64,000 nt of DNA, taken from contig JBAKBP010007592.1 of the NCBI GenBank assembly GCA_037953745.1, forward strand, positions 1 to 64,000. Direction: 5' to 3'. Each line of letters begins with the position of its first letter. The first letter of the stretch is position 1. Below are positions 10,876-25,251 of this stretch, piece after piece. The notes below the pieces were generated by a model. That model saw nothing but the letters and a program-made list of their open reading frames with translations, was not told where the DNA came from and searched no databases. The stretch comes from Lithodes maja. Lineage: Eukaryota > Arthropoda > Malacostraca > Decapoda > Lithodidae. The position numbers were made by a program, and so were the translations under genes.

Positions 10876-13800
10876 CTACACTAACACAGATACAAACATA
10901 CACCAACAGTCAACGTTCATGGTTCAATACACATACATCCACCACCACAATGTCCTACACTACATGACCTACACTAACACAGATACAAACATACACCAAC
11001 AGTCAACGTTCATGGTTCAATACACATACATCCACCACCACAATGTCCTACACTACATGACCTACACTAACACAGATACAAACATACACCAACAGTCAAC
11101 GTTCATGGTTCAATACACATACATCCACCACCACAATGTCCTACACTACATGACCTACACTAACACAGATACAAACATACACCAACAGTCAACGTTCATG
11201 GTTCAATACACATACATCCACCACCACAATGTCCTACACTACATGACCTACACTAACACAGATACAAACATACACCAACAGTCAACGTTCATGGTTCAAT
11301 ACACATACATCCACCACCACAATGTCCTACACTACATGACCTACACTAACACAGATACAAACATACACCAACAGTCAACGTTCATGGTTCAATACACATA
11401 CATCCACCACCACAATGTCCTACACTACATGACCTAAGATAACACAGATACAAACATACACCAACAGTCAACGTTCATGGTTCAATACACATACAACCAC
11501 CACCACAATGTCCTACACTACATGACCTACACTAACACAGATACAAACATACACCAACAGTCAACGTTCATGGTTCAATACACATACATCCACCACCACA
11601 ATGTCCTACACTACATGACCTACACTAACACAGATACAAACATACACCAACAGTCAACGTTCATGGTTCAATACACATACATCCACCACCACAATGTCCT
11701 ACACTACATGACCTAAAATAACACAGATACAAACATACACCAACAGTCAACGTTCATGGTTCAATACACATACATCCACCACCACAATGTCCTACACTAC
11801 ATGACCTACACTAACACAGATACAAACATACACCAACAGTCAACGTTCATGGTTCAATACACATACATCCACCACCACAATGTCCTACACTACATGACCT
11901 ACACTAACACAGATACAAACATACACCAACAGTCAACGTTCATGGTTCAATACACATACATCCACCACCACAATGTCCTACACTACACGACCTACACTAA
12001 CACAGATACAAACATACACCAACAGTCAACGTTCATGGTTCAATACACATACATCCACCACCACAATGTCCTACACTACATGACCTACACTAACACAGAT
12101 ACAAACATACACCAACAGTCAACGTTCATGGTTCAATACACATACATCCACCACCACAATGTCCTACACTACATGACCTACACTAACACAGATACAAACA
12201 TACACCAACAGTCAACGTTCATGGTTCAATACACATACATCCACCACCACAATGTCCTACACTACATGACCTAAAATAACACAGATACAAACATACACCA
12301 ACAGTCAACGTTCATGGTTCAATACACATACATCCACCACCACAATGTCCTACACTACATGACCTACACTAACACAGATACAAACATACACCAACAGTCA
12401 ACGTTCATGGTTCAATACACATACATCCACCACCACAATGTCCTACACTACATGACCTACACTAACACAGATACAAACATACACCAACAGTCAACGTTCA
12501 TGGTTCAATACACATACATCCACCACCACAATGTCCTACACTACATGACCTACACTAACACAGATACAAACATACACCAACAGTCAACGTTCATGGTTCA
12601 ATACACATACATCCACCACCACAATGTCCTACACTACATGACCTACACTAACACAGATACAAACATACACCAACAGTCAACGTTCATGGTTCAATACACA
12701 TACATCCACCACCACAATGTCCTACACTACATGACCTACACTAACACAGATACAAACATACACCAACAGTCAACGTTCATGGTTCAATACACATACATCC
12801 ACCACCACAATGTCCTACACTACATGACCTACACTAACACAGATACAAACATACACCAACAGTCAACGTTCATGGTTCAATACACATACATCCACCACCA
12901 CAATGTCCTACACTACATGACCTACACTAACACAGATACAAACATACACCAACAGTCAACGTTCATGGTTCAATACACATACATCCACCACCACAATGTC
13001 CTACACTACATGACCTACACTAACACAGATACAAACATACACCAACAGTCAACGTTCATGGTTCAATACACATACATCCACCACCACAATGTCCTACACT
13101 ACATGACCTACACTAACACAGATACAAACATACACCAACAGTCAACGTTCATGGTTCAATACACATACATCCACCACCACAATGTCCTACACTACATGAC
13201 CTACACTAACACAGATACAAACATACACCAACAGTCAACGTTCATGGTTCAATACACATACATCCACCACCACAATGTCCTACACTACATGACCTACACT
13301 AACACAGATACAAACATACACCAACAGTCAACGTTCATGGTTCAATACACATACATCCACCACCACAATGTCCTACACTACATGACCTACACTAACACAG
13401 ATACAAACATACACCAACAGTCAACGTTCATGGTTCAATACACATACATCCACCACCACAATGTCCTACACTACATGACCTACACTAACACAGATACAAA
13501 TATACACCAACAGTCAACGTTCATGGTTCAATACACATACATCCACCACCACAATGTCCTACACTACATGACCTACACTAACACAGATACAAACATACAC
13601 CAACAGTCAACGTTCATGGTTCAATACACATACATCCACCACCACAATGTCCTACACTACATGACCTACACTAACACAGATACAAACATACACCAACAGT
13701 CAACGTTCATGGTTCAATGCACATACATCCACCACCACAATGTCCTACACTACATGACCTACACTAACACAGATACAAACATACACCAACAGTCAACGTT

Positions 13801-16152
13801 CATGGTTCAATACACATACATCCACCACCACAATGTCCTACACTACATGACCTACACTAACACAGATACAAACATACACCAACAGTCAACGTTCATGGTT
13901 CAATACACATACAACCACCACCACAATGTCCTACACTACATGACCTACACTAACACAGATACAAACATACACCAACAGTCAACGTTCATGGTTCAATACA
14001 CATACATCCACCACCACAATGTCCTACACTACATGACCTACACTAACACAGATACAAACATACACCAACAGTCAACGTTCATGGTTCAATACACATACAA
14101 CCACCACCACAATGTCCTACACTACATGACCTACACTAACACAGATACAAACATACACCAACAGTCAACGTTCATGGTTCAATACACATACATCCACCAC
14201 CACAATGTCCTACACTACATGACCTACACTAACACAGATACAAACATACACCAACAGTCAACGTTCATGGTTCAATACACATACAACCACCACCACAATG
14301 TCCTACACTACATGACCTACACTAACACAGATACAAACATACACCAACAGTCAACGTTCATGGTTCAATACACATACATCCACCACCACAATGTCCTACA
14401 CTACATGACCTACACTAACACAGATACAAACATACACCAACAGTCAACGTTCATGGTTCAATACACATACATCCACCACCACAATGTCCTACACTACATG
14501 ACCTAAAATATCACAGATACAAACATACACCAACAGTCAACGTTCATGGTTCAATACACATACATCCACCACCACAATGTCCTACACTACATGACCTACA
14601 CTAACACAGAAACAAACATACACCAACAGTCAACGTTCATGGTTCAATACACATACATCCACCACCACAATGTCCTACACTACATGACCTACACTAACAC
14701 AGATACAAACATACACCAACAGTCAACGTTCATGGTTCAATACACATACATCCACCACCACAATGTCCTACACTACATGACCTACACTAACACTGATACA
14801 AACATACACCAACAGTCAATGTTCATGGTTCAATACACATACATCCACCACCACAATGTCCTACACTACATGACCTAAAATAACACAGATACAAACATAC
14901 ACCAACAGTCAACGTTCATGGTTCAATACACATACATCCACCACCACAATGTCCTACACTACATGACCTACACTAACACAGATACAAACATACACCAACA
15001 GTCAACGTTCATGGTTCAATACACATACATCCACCACCACAATGTCCTACACTACATGACCTAAAATAACACAGATACAAACATACACCAACAGTCAACG
15101 TTCATGGTTCAATACACATACATCCACCACCACAATGTCCTACACTACATGACCTAAAATAACACAGATACAAACATACACCAACAGTCAACGTTCATGG
15201 TTCAATACACATACATCCACCACCACAATGTCCTACACTACATGACCTAAAATAACACAGATACAAACATACACCAACAGTCAACGTTCATGGTTCAATA
15301 CACATACATCCACCACCACAATGTCCTACACTACATGACCTACACTAACACTGATACAAACATACACCAACAGTCAACGTTCATGGTTCAATACACATAC
15401 ATCCACCACCACAATATCCTACACTACATGACCTACACTAACACAGATACAAACATACACCAACAGTCAACGTTCATGGTTCAATACACATACATCCACC
15501 ACCACAATGTCCTACACTACATGACCTACACTAACACAGATACAAACATACACCAACAGTCAACGTTCATGGTTCAATACACATACATCCACCACCACAA
15601 TGTCCTACACTACATGACCTACACTAACACAGATACAAACATACACCAACAGTCAACGTTCATGGTTCAATACACATACATCCACCATCACAATGTCCTA
15701 CACTACATGACCTACACTAACACAGATACAAACATACACCAACAGTCAACGTTCATGGTTCAATACACATACATCCACCACCACAATGTCCTACACTACA
15801 TGACCTACACTAACACAGATACAAACATACACCAACAGTCAACGTTCATGGTTCAATACACATACATCCACCACCACAATGTCCTACACTACATGACCTA
15901 CACTAACACAGATACAAACATACACCAACAGTCAACGTTCATGGTTCAATACACATACATCCACCACCACAATGTCCTACACTACATGACCTACACTAAC
16001 ACAGATACAAACATACACCAACAGTCAACGTTCATGGTTCAATACACATACATCCACCACCACAATGTCCTACACTACATGACCTACACTAACACAGATA
16101 CAAACATACACCAACAGTCAACGTTCATGGTTCAATACACATACATCCACAT
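10876..16152 (+). repeat. 93-bp satellite array, about 57 copies
   Basis: Units of 93 bp begin near CTACACTAACACAGATAC and are almost identical throughout. The left edge starts mid-context at 10876 and the array stops within a unit at about 16152. Because 93 is divisible by three, a 31-codon frame stays open across many units, giving apparent proteins of up to 730 residues. Units carrying CTAAAATAAC or CTAAGATAAC instead of CTACACTAAC place a stop in that frame (near 11434, 11713, 12271, 14503, 14875, 15061, 15154 and 15247). A TACAACC variant recurs every two units near 13912, 14098 and 14284, so part of the array has a dimeric higher-order period. There is no initiation context, domain or codon signal for a gene. 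Confidence 0.95.
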
Positions 16153-16845
16153 TCTGCGTCCACAATTTCCAATACACAAAATATATGGAAATAATGCGAT
16201 TACTGTTTTCGAATATTTTTTCCTGGAAATCTGGTTTAGCAGTTCAAACTTCAAAAATAATGTCACTTGTATCTATATACTTCTAAGATAATGTTTGATA
16301 CTAGTCCACAATAATCCCAAACTCTGGCCACGGTTAAACTACCTTTACTGGTTGCCACAATAACGCTTGAGTGACCCAGACTTTAATGGTTTTGGTATAT
16401 TCTGGCCTCCATTCTTGTTTATCCCCATTAGTTTACAATTGTAAGATATTCGCCACATTTGTTGGATAATATTAAGACCTTTCGCCAATATTGAGACCTT
16501 TCGTGTCATTAAAATATTTATTTGTTTACTGTAGGTCGAAAACAAGCCTGATATCTAGGAGGAACCGGCCTTAGGACGGGGCGATTCATTTACCGAAAAT
16601 GGGCCTACCTATGCTGAATGGACTATAGCATGTCAGAACAACCGTGTAATTAAATAATTAAAGTACCTGCCTGTTTCTCGAATAGCAAGTTGTCATTGCA
16701 TGACACAGAATAATCCATACAACTTTGTATTTGACCAAACTTCCTGTAGAAACGTACCTGTTTTGTTGTAATAGGCTCTAAAAGGAGATCACTGGCTATC
16801 CTTATTTTTGGATCTGATCAACTTCTTAGCATAGCAGCTGATGAA
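16153..16845. other. no gene seen
   Basis: Non-repetitive sequence right of the satellite. Frames are short and carry no recognisable domain. Confidence 0.4.
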
Positions 16846-17058
16846 CCCTTATATAATGTCCTTACCGAGGATGTATTTTGTGATATTTCAGCTATATGTA
16901 GACGATTGTATGTAGCCTAGGATTAAACCGTGGTAGTTACAATGGGTATTGGGGATAGTTTGAAACTTGTTTTATTGCTACACGTCCTCCCTAAGCTGGA
17001 TAAAATCGTCTGATACTATCCAGATTTTAATGACAAGGACAACTCGGTACTAAACGGG
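16846..17058. mobile_element. piggyBac-like TTAA MITE, degenerate copy
   Basis: Homologous over most of its length to 34675-34886, including blocks TAGACGATT, ACGTCCT and ATCGTCTGATA. The right end reads AAACGGG followed by TTAA; the left end is CCCTTAT preceded by TGAA, a decayed TTAA. There is no coding capacity. Confidence 0.55.
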
Positions 17059-17520
17059 TTAATTAATTAATGTACATGTTTATTATTTTTCAGTAAATCC
17101 TTCCACTGGACAAAGGTAATAGGTAAGTGTTGGCCTATTAATCTGTTTGTCTTTGAATTATTCTGTGATCTAAGAACAGTATCGTGCTTCCATACCTAAA
17201 TCAGTGTACTATGATATTAGAAAGTAAATGATCACTTAGTGCAAGGTAGACATGATGGCGCTTATTGGACACAAGAACGTAAGAATGTGAAACCGCTTCT
17301 ATAGATAGATAACAAGGGCCACCAGGGTCGATGGCCTGGTCTGTATACATGTAATGACGACTTTGATCCCGGCTGACACTCGGATATCAGAACCTTTATA
17401 TGTTCACAATCCACTTTGTTCACAATGTACCTTCACTTTGTTCACAAGGGTTTCCTCCCACTGTCAATTCGTTCAGGTCCATCATAGATTTACTTACAAC
17501 TCCATCTATTATCACTATCC
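17059..17520. other. no gene seen
   Basis: No supported feature between the two MITEs. Confidence 0.4.
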
Positions 17521-17885
17521 TTAAGGGGGTAGTGCTTGATTTTGGTTCTTGATATACATTTATTAATATGTTTGTAAGTTTCCTCGCTAGACCTCCATCA
17601 AGCTTAGAAAAACACCCTCCTAGACCCCCTTTCAAAATAAATTTGTACATTTTTCGGTAGAAAAATGTCCCGGCCGAAGGCCGATTCCTTCTAAAATTAG
17701 AGGCTTGCTATCGCTCGCCAGGATAAAATCGACACCTAAAGGGCACGAAAGGTATTAATATTGTCAACAAAATGAGGCGAAAGGTCTCAAAATCGCCAAA
17801 CTAACGGAACGAACGTCATAAGACCTCAAAACTATTATGCTAAACATGAGGGAGAAGGGGGTCCAGAAAAAGCGAGTACTACGTC
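17521..17885 (+). mobile_element. TTAA-flanked MITE, family 1 copy 2
   Basis: Begins TTAAGGGGGTAGTGCTTG and ends near GCGAGTACTACG, so the ends are inverted relatives. It matches the inverse of 536-850 and the right half of 34337-34529. The small frame at 17420-17650 crosses its edge and is not a gene. Confidence 0.7.
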
Positions 17886-17998
17886 ATCACGGTGGCTCTT
17901 TCCAACTTGGTATGGTTGTGTTTAAGCGTTGTTCGTGGGATATCACGGTAGGCGAAATGAACACAATCCGGCTTTATCATTTATAATTTAAGGCACAG

Positions 17999-19807
17999 TG
18001 TTACGGCTGGATCGGCAATACATATTCGGGATTCTTGATCGTAGGACAGAAATGGCTTAAGTGACAACGACACGCTCGATTCCAGTCCCAAATACTATAT
18101 GCTCCAGACAACAAAAGCACCAATGCCCTACAGAGTTATCGTCTACGGTAACGAGGTACCTTAACTCGGCGAAAGTGTACAACAGGGGTAGGCTATGAGG
18201 CTAAACTCCCTCAGACATTTATAGGTTACGTTATTACTAAAGAAATGCAATACTCAAGAAACTACGTTAATATTGAGCCTCTAATAATGTAGAATAGAAG
18301 CAGGCTAAAGGTATGACAGTGAAATGCTAAATGACAAATGTACACGCCTACTTGAAAGCGTGTGCACTACACTAACTGTCCCCTACTAACATGCACTAGC
18401 ATGTAGCATACAAGATGTTCATGATCCAGTAGATACCTAATAATACACATGGGAGGAACATAAATAGTAGTCACTTATTATAATAATGAATCTATACTTG
18501 GAATAACTAAAAGGTTGCAGGCAACAGTACTGCGCCGGTAGCCTACTACCGCATAGGCTACTTCGCTTCTCTCACTCTGTCTCCCCTCCGAGTCCGTATG
18601 CGCCCTACGCAACAGAACTCCGGACACAGCAGCAAAACGACAGTGCAGTTAATTGATACATGAAAGTATTAATAGTGTTGTTTTGTGTGTGAGTAATGTG
18701 TATTGTAAAGTGTTACATACATATACTTAAAGAGAGCTGCAATGCATAGTAAAATAAAGATATATCCCACTCATCATCCCCATGTGTTCTAGCTAGCAGG
18801 CCAAGTCACAGGAACAACGAGTCCCAGCACCGAAAGCGAGAACCCAGGAAAAGACTGTAGAGAACACAAGGACAGATAAATTACGTTACTCTACTATACC
18901 GGCACTACGAGCGAGCTGTAGTCTCGGGTGCTACACTCGCTCCTGGCTCGGTATGCAAATCAAGGCTAAGTCCTCGTCCCTCTGCAGACAACTCCTGGGC
19001 ATGGTCGGGCTCTTACACATGGCACCAGTCTAGTCACAAATGGGATGATGAGCGGGGCATATAACTCGTGAACATGTAGAACGTTCACCAACTATCCTCA
19101 TCAAGAAGATCGCTGTTCACATTAACCCCTTAAATCTAATACATGTAAATATATGCTTGTCCTAAGAGTAATACGAGAGGTGAGTGCTGAAACTCCTTTA
19201 GGACCTCAAGGGAAGGTTATGCATTTAAATAGAGAGAAGAATGAAATGAGAGTAATGTCGTCAGAGAGAAAGAGTGCAACCGTGAGAAGTTGGGAGAGAG
19301 GGCAAGGGATGTTAAAATCTCAAAGGTTCTAGGCAACCTGGTCATGGAACACGCAGCCAGCCTCCAGGCAGTGTGCTGTACGACAACATGGGCCCAGCCC
19401 AAGCAGCGTAGGCAGGCAACAATGGACTACCAACCCTGTCGCGCCTAGCTATAAGCGCAAGGCTGCCAACCAGTCCATATGTCTGGCAACCCACCCGGCC
19501 GGCAGCGTGGCGCATTGCTACCCTCTTGCTCTGAAGCCTAACTCACTCTCTCTCTCTGAACTCCCATTGTCTTATCTATCAACTTCTCTATTGATACTAC
19601 ATATTAAATGGAAGGTCTCGACATGGCTTAAAACAAAACCCACCACTGGTTAGCACATGACGAGACCTTTGCAGAGATACAAAGAACATAGTTATAAGTT
19701 GTCACACTCAATATACATTGCGGCTGACGGTAGCCAGATCACGGGCGGTACAGTCGAGTACCAAGGAGTACAATCAGGTTGCGTTGCAAAGCACTGGGTG
19801 CGTCACA
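17999..19807 (-). repeat. 3' LTR of element A
   Basis: 1809 bp, 12 substitutions from its partner at 25520-27328. It is the 3' LTR in element orientation. Its minus-strand start TGTGACGCA is preceded by the purine tract. Confidence 0.95.
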
Positions 19808-19822
19808 GCCCCCCCAAGATTT
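19808..19822 (-). other. polypurine tract of element A
   Basis: On the minus strand AAAATCTTGGGGGGGC directly precedes the 3' LTR. Element B has nearly the same tract (AAATCTTGGGGGAGG) at 45002-45016. Confidence 0.75.
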
Positions 19823-20095
19823 TAGATAAACGACCTTAGAAGCATTATCAAAATCTGACAGGCAACCAACCGACCTGCTACCCTTAGCTGCCAGTAATTG
19901 CAAAAGGTGCACAACAACTGAAGTGTGAATTATACATAAAACACAATATCGCATGCATCATGCTACAACAATAAAGACTTACAAAACTAAAAAAAAAGAA
20001 AGAGTTTTCTCGTTTATTTTATTGTTTTATAATCTTTTTGGACGGCGTTATGATAGCCTAATTTTACTCCTGCTCAACCCACACACCGTGCACGA

Positions 20096-23000
20096 CTATC
20101 TTGGATCATCAGCCCTTGATAGACAATCTGCTATCACGTTCTCACTCCCGGCAATATGCTGAATGTTGAGATTATATTCTTAGAGCATTAGGGACCACCT
20201 GGTCAACCGCATACTCCGATTGTGAAACTGATTTAGGAATTTCAAGGGATGATGGTCCGTATAAATCGTCACTACCGGGCCGTAGGCTGGAACATAAACT
20301 TCGAAATGTTTGAGCGACAAAACGATAGCCAGAAGCTCCTTCTCTATAGTCGAGTAATTCCTTTGTGCCGAATTAAACTTGCGAGAAAAGAAGCTCACTG
20401 GGTGTTCCAAGCCCTCGGAATCAGTCTGCAGTAACACTGCCCCGGCACCCACACCGCTGGCATCAGTCGCCAGCTGAAAACTCCTGGAGAAGTCTGGGGC
20501 CCTCAAAATCGGATGTGTACACAGCAGGTGCTTGACTAGGTCGAAAGCCCTCTGACACTCCGCAGCCCAACAGAACTTCACTGACTTCGACAGTAGATCA
20601 GTTAACGGTGCTAAGACAGTAGAGTATCCCCGGATGAAGCGCCTATAATAGCCTATCATACCTAGGAACCGCATGACCTGGCGCTTAGTGGTGGGCCTGG
20701 GAAACATATTGATAGCCTGTATCTTGCTCAGGGGGGGGCACACCCGGCCTAACCCGACCACAAAGCCAAGATACTGCACAGTAGCCTTTACAAACTCGCA
20801 CTACCTCAGGTTCACCACCAGCCCAGCATCGTGCAACTTCCCAAACAGGGTCTCTAAGTGCCTTAGGTGATTTTCAAAATCGTCATCATATACTATCACG
20901 TCATCAAGGTAGACCGTGCAGTTAGGGATTTCGTCACAAATATCGTTCTTAGGTTCTGAAACGTGGCAGGTGCGTTCTTAAGCCCATAAGGCATTACGTT
21001 ACATTGGTAGGTCTTGCCATCTACCACAAAACCACAAACTTGCTTAGCTCGGTCCGACAGGGGTACTTGCCAGTAGCCTTTTACAAGATCAATTTTAGTA
21101 AGGTACTTTGCATTCCCTATCTTGTCCACGCTGTCGTCAACTCGAGGCAAAGGGTAAGGGTTGGTAGTGGTCAAGCCATTTAGCCTACGAAAATCTATGC
21201 AGAACGGCACCTTGCCGTCAGGTTTTGGCTGCAACGTGACGGGTGATGTCCACTTCACATAACCTTCAGTGATCATCCCTCTCTCAACCATGTACTTTAA
21301 CTCCTCCCGTAAAGCTGGCAACTTTACCGGGGGCACACCGTAGGGCACTGACTTGAAGGGCACATTATCACCGACGTCCACATCGTGCGTTACCTGAGTA
21401 GTGAGACCTGGGTGTTCGGCGAAAACAGAGGGGTATGACCTGAACAGGCCTAGGACAGCAGCACCCTGGTGCTCAGGCAGGTGACTTACAGCTTGCCTAG
21501 CCTCTTGTTCAGTATTCCCCGCCCACTGTTCCGCGGAAATGACACAGTCCCAGCTATCCTCCTCAGCAGCATGACTGTCCCCACCTCCTTCTCCACCCTG
21601 GCCGCTGCAGGCCAGCACAGGGACAGTGAGAGGCTCTGAGGGGCGTCTCACATACTCTTTCATGAGGTTAACATGACATAACTAATGTTTTTTCCTACGG
21701 TCAGGTGTTGCAACGAGATAATCAAGGTCGGACAGTTTCTTAGCCACCACATACGGCCCAATGAACTTGGCAGAAAGGGGGTGTCCAGGCAAAGGTAAAA
21801 GCAACATTACCTCCTGACCCACCGAAAACTCCCGAAGCTTCACCTTGGCGTCATACTGATGCTTCATGACCGCCTGTGCATTAACCAAGTTATTACCTGC
21901 CGCTGCCATGCAACCTATAAGTCTCTCCTGGCTCTCAAGGACATATTTAAGTACAGACCCCGGCTTCTCTTCGCCCTCCCAGATCTCTTTCACCATACTT
22001 AAAGGTCCTCTCACATTATGGCCAAAGACTAGTTGATTTGGACTGAACCCCAGGCTCTCTCCTGGGACTTCACGTGCAGCGAACAGAACATACGGCAGAC
22101 CCAAATCCCAATCAGTGTCATGTTCTGCACAGTAACAGCGTAGCATACTCTTCAGGGTCGAGTGCCACCGCTCCAAGACTCCCTGACTCTCGGGATGGTA
22201 GGCTGACGACACTACAGAACATATACCGTGCAACTGAAGGGTTTGCTTGAACAATTTGGATGTAAAATTGCTCCCCTGGTCTGACTGCACCTCACGTGGA
22301 AATCCATAACGGGAACAGAACAATAATAAGTTTTTAACAACTGCCTTTGCCGAGCCGTTTCTCATGGGGTATGCGTCCGGGTATCTCGTAGCCACATCCA
22401 TGATTGTCAACAGGAATTTATTGCCACTACTAGTAGGCGGGAAAGGGCCAACCAAATCTACTACAACTTTGCTGAACGGAGGCCCGGTGACAGGTATGGG
22501 AAACAAAGGTGCCTTCGGGATTGTCTGGTTAGGCTTCCCCGTTGTCTGGCAGGTCGCACACCCAGCCACCCATGCACAGACATCAGCCTTGACCCCAGGC
22601 CACCAGAAAAACCTGCCCTATGCCGCCAATGTTTTTGTTACCCCCAAATGACCCGCCACCGGCACATCATGCGCCAGACACAATAAGGACTCTCTATACT
22701 TATTTGGAACAACCACCTGGTCTACTAACCACGCACCGCCCTCCCACTTCGATTTGGGGTCTAGAAATCTGCGGTACAATATCCTGTTGATCCTAAAGAA
22801 ATCTCCCGGCTTCGCATCCCCATCTTCCTCCAACTCTATGGCACCATTGCTATAACGAGCTAGGCTAGCGTCTTGCAGCTGCTGCTCACTAATGTCCCCG
22901 GGCGTCAATGCATCAAGATGGTTTTGTAATAAGACATTACCCCAGCTAGTAGGCTCTACTGCCTTAGTGGCTCTCGCTACAGCTCTTGCCTCACGCGAAG

Positions 23001-25251
23001 TCTTACCCAACTCTGCCTTGTTACACACCATATCTGGGCCAGAGTCAACTCCCGTGTTTATTATAGGTCCAAGTACCGAATCACCGAGAAGTGCAGCAGA
23101 ATCAATGTCCCTTTTCCTGCCCTTAGCAACCTTCTCCTGATCCTTCCTCCACTGTCCCCGAGGTTGAGTGCTAGGCTGTGCAGGAGCCGCAGAGCGAGAT
23201 CGGGTTACCACACAGGCCATCTCATCCTGTTGGCACCTCCCAACCCATTCCCGATTCTCACCATCCACGTCGGCCGCCCTCTCGGCAAAGACTAAGGGTG
23301 GAGTCCCGGAAGTGGGCACCGCAAAGTCGTTGCCGAGAAGAAGGTCGACGCCCTCAACTGGCAAACACTCAACGATCCCTACATCCAGCTCCCTCCACAC
23401 CTCTCCCACTCTCAACTCCAACCTCACAAGTGGGTATGACCTCGTAGCATTTATACCCTGCACCACAACAACTCTGGCCGCATTTATCGGTTTCCCTGTG
23501 AAGTTCCTCAACAAAGTTTGCGAAGCCCCCGTATCCCTCAGCAAGTCAACCCTCCGTAGTTCACTCCCCCAGCTCACAAACCTGTGTCCCCGATGGCTAC
23601 AGAAAGTGTCCCGGACAGGTGTCGAGCCTTCCGTACGCTTCTTTACCGCGTGTGCCTCAGCTGCTGACAACCTACCCCGGGCAGTTGCTGCAGCCTTCAG
23701 AGACACACCGATACTGTGACCCAATGACACCGGCTTAGCGGGAGTGTTACTAGGGCACTCACGTGAATAATGGCCTAGCTTCTGACATTTGTAACATTTC
23801 ACATCCCCAATGGGCTTCTTCCCTTGTGCGGGCGAAGAAGGGGCCTGACCTTTAGTAAACGGGAGAGGCTTGTGTTTGTAGGTGTTATTAGGTGCAATGC
23901 TTTTAGTGTGGTTATGCGTGTCATAGGATTTGTTATTATCGAAAACTCTGGTGGGTGGGGTATAGCGCCCCTTCTGCCCTGACTCAGCCCTCTGAGCGGC
24001 ACCGCAACCACGAATCAATGATAATCAGAGGTCTGCCATCTTGGCAGCCTCCTCTACTGTCTTGGGACATTTTTCCTTAATGTTCAGCGTTAGATCGGTT
24101 CCAGTACATTTGTAAAACTGTTCCAGATAAAAAAGTTGCTTAATTTCCTCAGCCGACTCTGCGTGCTCGGACCGAAACCAGTTATTACATGCATCTGTTA
24201 AGTCCCGTGCGTGCTCCATAAAACTGACGTCACTCTTCTTATTCACGCCACGGAACTTCAATCTATAAGTTTCGGGTTGCAGTTTGTAGGCCCGGAGCAC
24301 AGCCTCCTTCACCAGTCCATACACGACACTCTCGTCCAGTGACAGTGCATCGTAGGCTTTCAACCCCTTACCCACTAGACGTGATGAAACTAATGCTGCC
24401 CATTTAACCTCCGGCCAGTCATACTCACGACACTTCTTTTCGAAACGAGCAAAAAACTCAGTCACTGCTGTCTCATCAAATGCAGGTACTAACTTAATTA
24501 AAAGCGAAAGTGAGTCTGTAACCCGGTGCCCACCACCGAGATGACGCCCCGTGGTCTCTACTCTAGACTTCTTGACATCCATTTCAGCCTGGTACCTGGT
24601 TGCATCCTGATTGGCTTGGATTCTAGCAACCTCTATGCGTTCTATACTAGCCTGTTGTATCTGAGTCTCCTGCAGCTTAATCCGTTCTATACTAGCCTGT
24701 TGTATCTGAGTCTCCTGCAGCTTTATCCGTTCTATACTAGCCTGTTGACTCTCTTGCAACTTAAGATTAGCTAGTTCTAGCTGAAATAACATCTCAGGAG
24801 ACAGGCCTGGGGGGGGAGAGCACAAAATGGGGGATCCACACCGAGACGTGTTTACGGGTAAGCCAGCTTGCCATTGAGAACCCTCCTGCTGCATCGTGCT
24901 AAGACTCGCTAGCTGAGGGCCCAGCTCAGGGGTAGAGTGGAATGGAGGCTTGGAGGGAACCCCCCAAGACCCCACTCCACCCACCGCCCCATCGCCATCT
25001 CCCAACAACCATGCCACCAAATTCTTCTTGGGCCAACTGTCAGGACAGTCCCGCCCCAAAACCGTGGCTAAACAGCGAAGACCGTAACAATCAATAGCCT
25101 GCAGGCGCTGTTCGGTCAAAGGTGTCTGCAAAAATGCCCGGGCATCCCTCTCTCCACTTATAACACTCCCCTCCCTAAATATCTGCTGTACTTGCTGGTC
25201 ACTAGGCTGTACCGTGTTATCCTCCCCCGTAAATGATGAGTCATTAGACAT
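20096..25251 (-). pseudogene. gag-pol: gag-pol of element A, disrupted
   Basis: Aligns end to end with the intact gag-pol of element B. In coding order it holds a Gag with a repeated coiled-coil stretch (ASIERIKLQETQI units), a CX2CX4HX4C zinc knuckle, a DTGAS protease, a zinc-binding and DDE integrase with a GPY module, a YLDD reverse transcriptase and RNase H. The likely start is the ATG at 25251, the counterpart of the start in B; upstream frame extension to 25284 begins at TTG. Inactivating changes by comparison with B are in-frame stops at 24025-24027 (TGA), 22618-22620 (TAG), 21682-21684 (TAG), 20811-20813 (TAG) and 20180-20182 (TAA), plus a one-base deletion near 20949-20952, just upstream of the YLDD motif. 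The terminal stop is at 20096-20098. This copy cannot make a full polyprotein. Confidence 0.95.

Noticed and set aside
10766..16291. Long repetitive proteins of 79 to 730 residues
   Set aside because: They are translations of the 93-bp satellite, kept open because the period is a multiple of three. There is no start context, domain or unrelated flank coding.
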